Of a stretch of DNA of 7,765 nucleotides, positions 5,830 to 7,765 are shown piece by piece. The position numbers and the translations under genes were made by a program. The stretch's first letter is position 1. Each line of letters begins with the position of its first letter. Under the pieces are notes generated by a model that had not been told where the DNA came from, made no database searches, and saw only the letters and a program-made list of their open reading frames with translations. Source of the DNA: JBHPCZ01 sp042573625 (GTDB lineage: Bacteria > Desulfobacterota > Desulfobacteria > Desulfobacterales > UBA11574); the NCBI GenBank assembly GCA_042573625.1, contig JBHPCZ010000142.1, positions 1 through 7,765 of the forward strand. Direction: 5' to 3'.

Positions 5830-6504
5830 TTGGACATCACGGAAGCCATAAAAATGAGAAAGAGTATCAGGGACTTTAAGCCCGATCCTGTTCCCAAAGC
5901 GCTACTCAGGGAAATTCTGGAGATTGCAAGCCGGGCTCCCTCTGCATCAAACGCGCAACCATGGGAGTTCTTCGTCATCGGCGGAAATGTGCTGGAGGAT
6001 GTTCGAAACGCCAATATTGAAAAACTGAACTCTGGAACGCCGCCGAATCCTGAATATGAGGCTTTTGAATGGCCTTCCAACAGCATTTATCGCCGTCGCC
6101 AGGTAGAGATCGCCAAACAGCTTTTCAAACTCATGGATATTTCCAGAGAAGACAAAACCAGAAGGGCAAAATGGATGGAGCGAGGGTTTCGATACTTCAA
6201 CGCGCCGTCGGTGATTATTGTCACTATGGACCGCATGCTGCCCGAAGCTCGCCCATCGCTTGATATCGGGATGGTGGTTCAAAATATCTGTCTGGCCGCG
6301 CCGGCTTTTGGTTTAGGCACCTGCATTGGGAACCAGGGTGTTCTGTATCCTGAGGTTTTGAGGTCGCATGCCGAAATCCCCGAGGACAAAAGGATCATGA
6401 CATCTATTGCCATCGGCCATCCCAACTGGGAGTTTCCGGCAAACCAGGTGAAGAGCGTCCGGGAGCCGATTGAAAAAATCACTTCCTGGTGCGGTTTTGA
6501 ATGA
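5830..6504 (+). CDS. FMN-dependent nitroreductase family protein
   Basis: From the TTG at 5830 the protein has 224 residues. It belongs to the nitroreductase family (PF00881), homodimeric FMN flavoproteins that use NAD(P)H to reduce nitro groups, quinones or other acceptors; the physiological substrate cannot be told from sequence. FMN-binding signatures are MRKSIRDF at residues 9-16 (R10, S12), the APSASNAQPWEF stretch at 36-47 and GLGTCIGN at 161-168. The region 67-120 is a longer helical insertion rich in charged residues that would cover the flavin site, as in nitrobenzoate-reductase-like members. The gene begins 30 bp after the radical SAM stop, so the two are probably co-transcribed and may be coupled in translation. 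An ATG at 5800 gives a 234-residue version, which I consider less likely. No cysteine or ferredoxin domain is fused. Confidence 0.92.
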   Translation: MDITEAIKMRKSIRDFKPDPVPKALLREILEIASRAPSASNAQPWEFFVIGGNVLEDVRNANIEKLNSGTPPNPEYEAFEWPSNSIYRRRQVEIAKQLFKLMDISREDKTRRAKWMERGFRYFNAPSVIIVTMDRMLPEARPSLDIGMVVQNICLAAPAFGLGTCIGNQGVLYPEVLRSHAEIPEDKRIMTSIAIGHPNWEFPANQVKSVREPIEKITSWCGFE

Positions 6505-6524
6505 AATTTTCAGAGTGAGCTCTT

Positions 6525-6541
6525 CTCCCGCATAGCGGGAG
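6525..6541 (+). terminator. GC-rich hairpin downstream of the nitroreductase gene
   Basis: CTCCCGC (6525-6531), loop ATA, GCGGGAG (6535-6541) is a perfect 7-bp stem starting 21 bases after the nitroreductase stop. No T-run follows, so a classical intrinsic terminator is not shown; it may protect the mRNA 3' end or be part of a dispersed repeat. Confidence 0.35.
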
Positions 6542-6580
6542 GCATCGCTCCAGGCCTTGAAGACAGTCGCTATTTTAAAA

Positions 6581-6747
6581 GTTGCCGAATATCCAATATC
6601 CAACAAGGAATGTCGAATAATGCAGTGTTCTCTTCTCTACCTTTTGGTATATGGTAGCACCAAATTACACAAAAAATCCAACCCGAAGGCAAACCTACCG
6701 TTTTCCTTCTATATTCGACATTGAATATTGGATATTCGATATTCAAC
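6581..6747. repeat. MITE-like AT-rich element with imperfect terminal inverted repeats
   Basis: The left arm (6581-6619) and right arm (6712-6747) are imperfect reverse complements. Exact blocks are GAATATCCAATAT (6587-6599) against ATATTGGATATTC (6725-6737), and TGTCGAATA (6611-6619) against TATTCGACA (6712-6720); GTTG/CAAC close the ends. The right arm is also internally palindromic: TTGAATAT (6721-6728) pairs with ATATTCAA (6739-6746). The 92-bp centre holds a TTTGGT/ACCAAA stem (6643-6648 with 6659-6664) and no coding frame. No clear target-site duplication is seen. Confidence 0.6.
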
Positions 6748-6782
6748 ACACTGGTTGAGTTAGGCCTCGTTTATCAGAGCAC

Positions 6783-6824
6783 CCCGGATCGGTTGAACCT
6801 TTCCGGGTTCTCCGCCGGAGGCGG
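6783..6824. terminator. Nested GC-rich hairpins between convergent genes
   Basis: CCCGGA (6783-6788) pairs with TCCGGG (6802-6807), and inside it GGTT (6791-6794) pairs with AACC (6796-6799) after a small internal loop. A second stem CCGCC (6812-6816), loop GGA, GGCGG (6820-6824) follows, ending in GGGGTTT on the plus strand. The position just past the nadE stop and between convergent genes suits a bidirectional transcription barrier, but there is only a short T-run on the plus strand and none on the minus strand. Confidence 0.35.
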
Positions 6825-6840
6825 GGGGTTTAAGGCGCAA

Positions 6841-7765
6841 CTATGTCGGTGTGTATCTTTGCGCCAGCGGATATCTTCTTCCATAGCCGAAGGCCTTTGA
6901 CGTCACTTTCAGACACGGGGCTGCCTGGTGCCGCTTGTATTCATTACGATGAATCTTTGATATGACGCCCTTCACAAGATCTCTATCAAATCCCATTCCA
7001 ACCAGCTCATCCACTCCTTTGAGGTCTTCGATATACCCTTTCAATATCTGATCAAGAATATCGTATGGCGGCAGGTCATCCTGGTCTGTCTGATCCGGTT
7101 TGAGTTCGGCTGAAGGAGCCTTGTCGATGATCCGTTGAGGGATATATGCGTTTTTCTTGTTAATGAAATGGGCGAGTTCATAGACCATGGTTTTAGGGAC
7201 GTCCGAGATGATCGATAGACCACCGCTCATATCGCCGTAAAGGGTACAATAGCCAACAGCCAGCTCGGATTTGTTTCCCGTTGAAAGGACGATGCTGCCC
7301 TGACGGTTGGACAATCCCATCAAAATGCTCCCTCTAATTCTCGCCTGTATATTCTGTTCCGTAATCCCCAGTTCACTTTCCCTGAAATCGGGTGACAGGT
7401 ATTTTAAAAATTCTTGGTACATGCCGTCAATTGGGATATGCTCAAGGGGTATTCCCATATTTTCTGCAAACATTTTTGTATCTTCATGGTTTTCTTTTGA
7501 AGTATATCGAGACGGCATAAACACAACCGTGAGGTTTTCTTTTCCAAGGGCCATTGCGGCAATGCATGCAGTGACTGCGGAATCAATCCCTCCGCTCAAC
7601 CCGACAACCGCCTTTGGAAAGCCGCACTTCGCAGCGTAGTCCCGTGTTCCCATGACAAGGGCCTTTAACACAGACTCTGTGTCGGAGCTTGAGATCGAGT
7701 GGACGTCTCCCTGTTCAGGCGCTTCAGTATCAAAGACAACAAGGTCTTCCTCGAAGTCAGAAGCC
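6841..7765 (-). CDS. nadE: Glutamine-dependent NAD+ synthetase, C-terminal part (N-terminus outside window)
   Basis: The minus-strand frame is open from the right edge to a TAG at 6841-6843, giving 307 residues. The enzyme amidates nicotinic acid adenine dinucleotide to NAD+ with ATP, the last step of NAD synthesis. The visible part is the synthetase domain: the ATP-pyrophosphatase P-loop LSGGIDSA at fragment residues 56-63, STGNKSELAVGYCTLYGDMSGG for the NaAD/ATP site, and the C-terminal NEYKRHQAAPCLKVTSKAFG block. The first residues (SDFEEDLVVFD) look like the end of an N-terminal nitrilase-type glutaminase domain, as in the long glutamine-using form. A GTG at 7671 could be mistaken for the start, but the frame and the homology continue upstream of it. 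The gene converges on the nitroreductase across the hairpin-rich gap. Confidence 0.95.
   Translation of the reverse strand, partial: ASDFEEDLVVFDTEAPEQGDVHSISSSDTESVLKALVMGTRDYAAKCGFPKAVVGLSGGIDSAVTACIAAMALGKENLTVVFMPSRYTSKENHEDTKMFAENMGIPLEHIPIDGMYQEFLKYLSPDFRESELGITEQNIQARIRGSILMGLSNRQGSIVLSTGNKSELAVGYCTLYGDMSGGLSIISDVPKTMVYELAHFINKKNAYIPQRIIDKAPSAELKPDQTDQDDLPPYDILDQILKGYIEDLKGVDELVGMGFDRDLVKGVISKIHRNEYKRHQAAPCLKVTSKAFGYGRRYPLAQRYTPT

Larger units (their letters stand above)
6505..6840. other. Gene-free intergenic region rich in inverted repeats
   Basis: This 336-bp region lies between the convergent nitroreductase and nadE genes. I find no convincing coding frame, tRNA or riboswitch. It holds a GC hairpin at 6525-6541, an AT-rich element with imperfect terminal inverted repeats at 6581-6747, a small stem at 6643-6664, and GC-rich nested hairpins at 6783-6824. 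None of them ends in a clear T-run. Confidence 0.8.

Noticed and set aside
5685..6282. Minus-strand frames opposite the radical SAM and nitroreductase genes
   Set aside because: They are shadows of two well-recognised plus-strand genes, with no ribosome site or motif.
7669..7671. GTG as the start of nadE
   Set aside because: The frame remains open upstream to the window edge and encodes the SDFEEDLVVFD end of a glutaminase domain, so this is an internal valine.

Overview
The window looks like a chromosomal housekeeping segment from a member of the Desulfobacterota (the former sulfate-reducing Deltaproteobacteria), perhaps a Desulfobacteraceae-like lineage. This is an inference from the look of the proteins: an MJ0042 zinc-ribbon protein with a long Asp/Glu repeat tail, the Hpt and MnmG sequence style, a DnaJ without a zinc finger, and an AT-rich palindromic intergenic repeat. 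No marker gene proves it. There are no rRNA or tRNA genes, no transposase, no CRISPR array and no complete mobile element.

Left part (1-4791, all minus strand). Read in the direction of transcription, the order is mnmG (tRNA U34 modification), a zinc-finger-less DnaJ/CbpA-type co-chaperone, hpt (purine salvage), and a zinc-ribbon protein whose acidic repeats run off the left edge. hpt and the zinc-ribbon gene are 15 bp apart and probably co-transcribed. dnaJ and hpt each have a good sigma-70-like promoter (TTGACA with a 17-bp spacer) in the gap upstream.

Middle (4792-4887) is a compact divergent promoter region. The mnmG promoter (leftward) and the promoter of a TIGR01212-type radical SAM gene (rightward) share the same -10 bases. 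Rightward, the radical SAM gene (4888-5799) is followed by an FMN nitroreductase that most likely starts at a TTG codon at 5830 behind a strong Shine-Dalgarno sequence.

Right part. 6505-6840 has no gene but is rich in inverted repeats: a short GC hairpin, a roughly 167-bp element with imperfect terminal inverted repeats of an AT-rich GAATATCCAATAT-type motif, and nested GC-rich hairpins next to the nadE stop codon. The right edge is the C-terminal part of a minus-strand glutamine-dependent NAD+ synthetase whose reading frame stays open to the end of the window.

Two points deserve attention. One is the zinc-ribbon/acidic repeat protein, with two classes of nearly identical repeats. The other is the divergent pairing of mnmG with a radical SAM protein of the YhcC/YtqA family, which would fit a non-MnmC route from cmnm5(s2)U to mnm5(s2)U at the tRNA wobble position.
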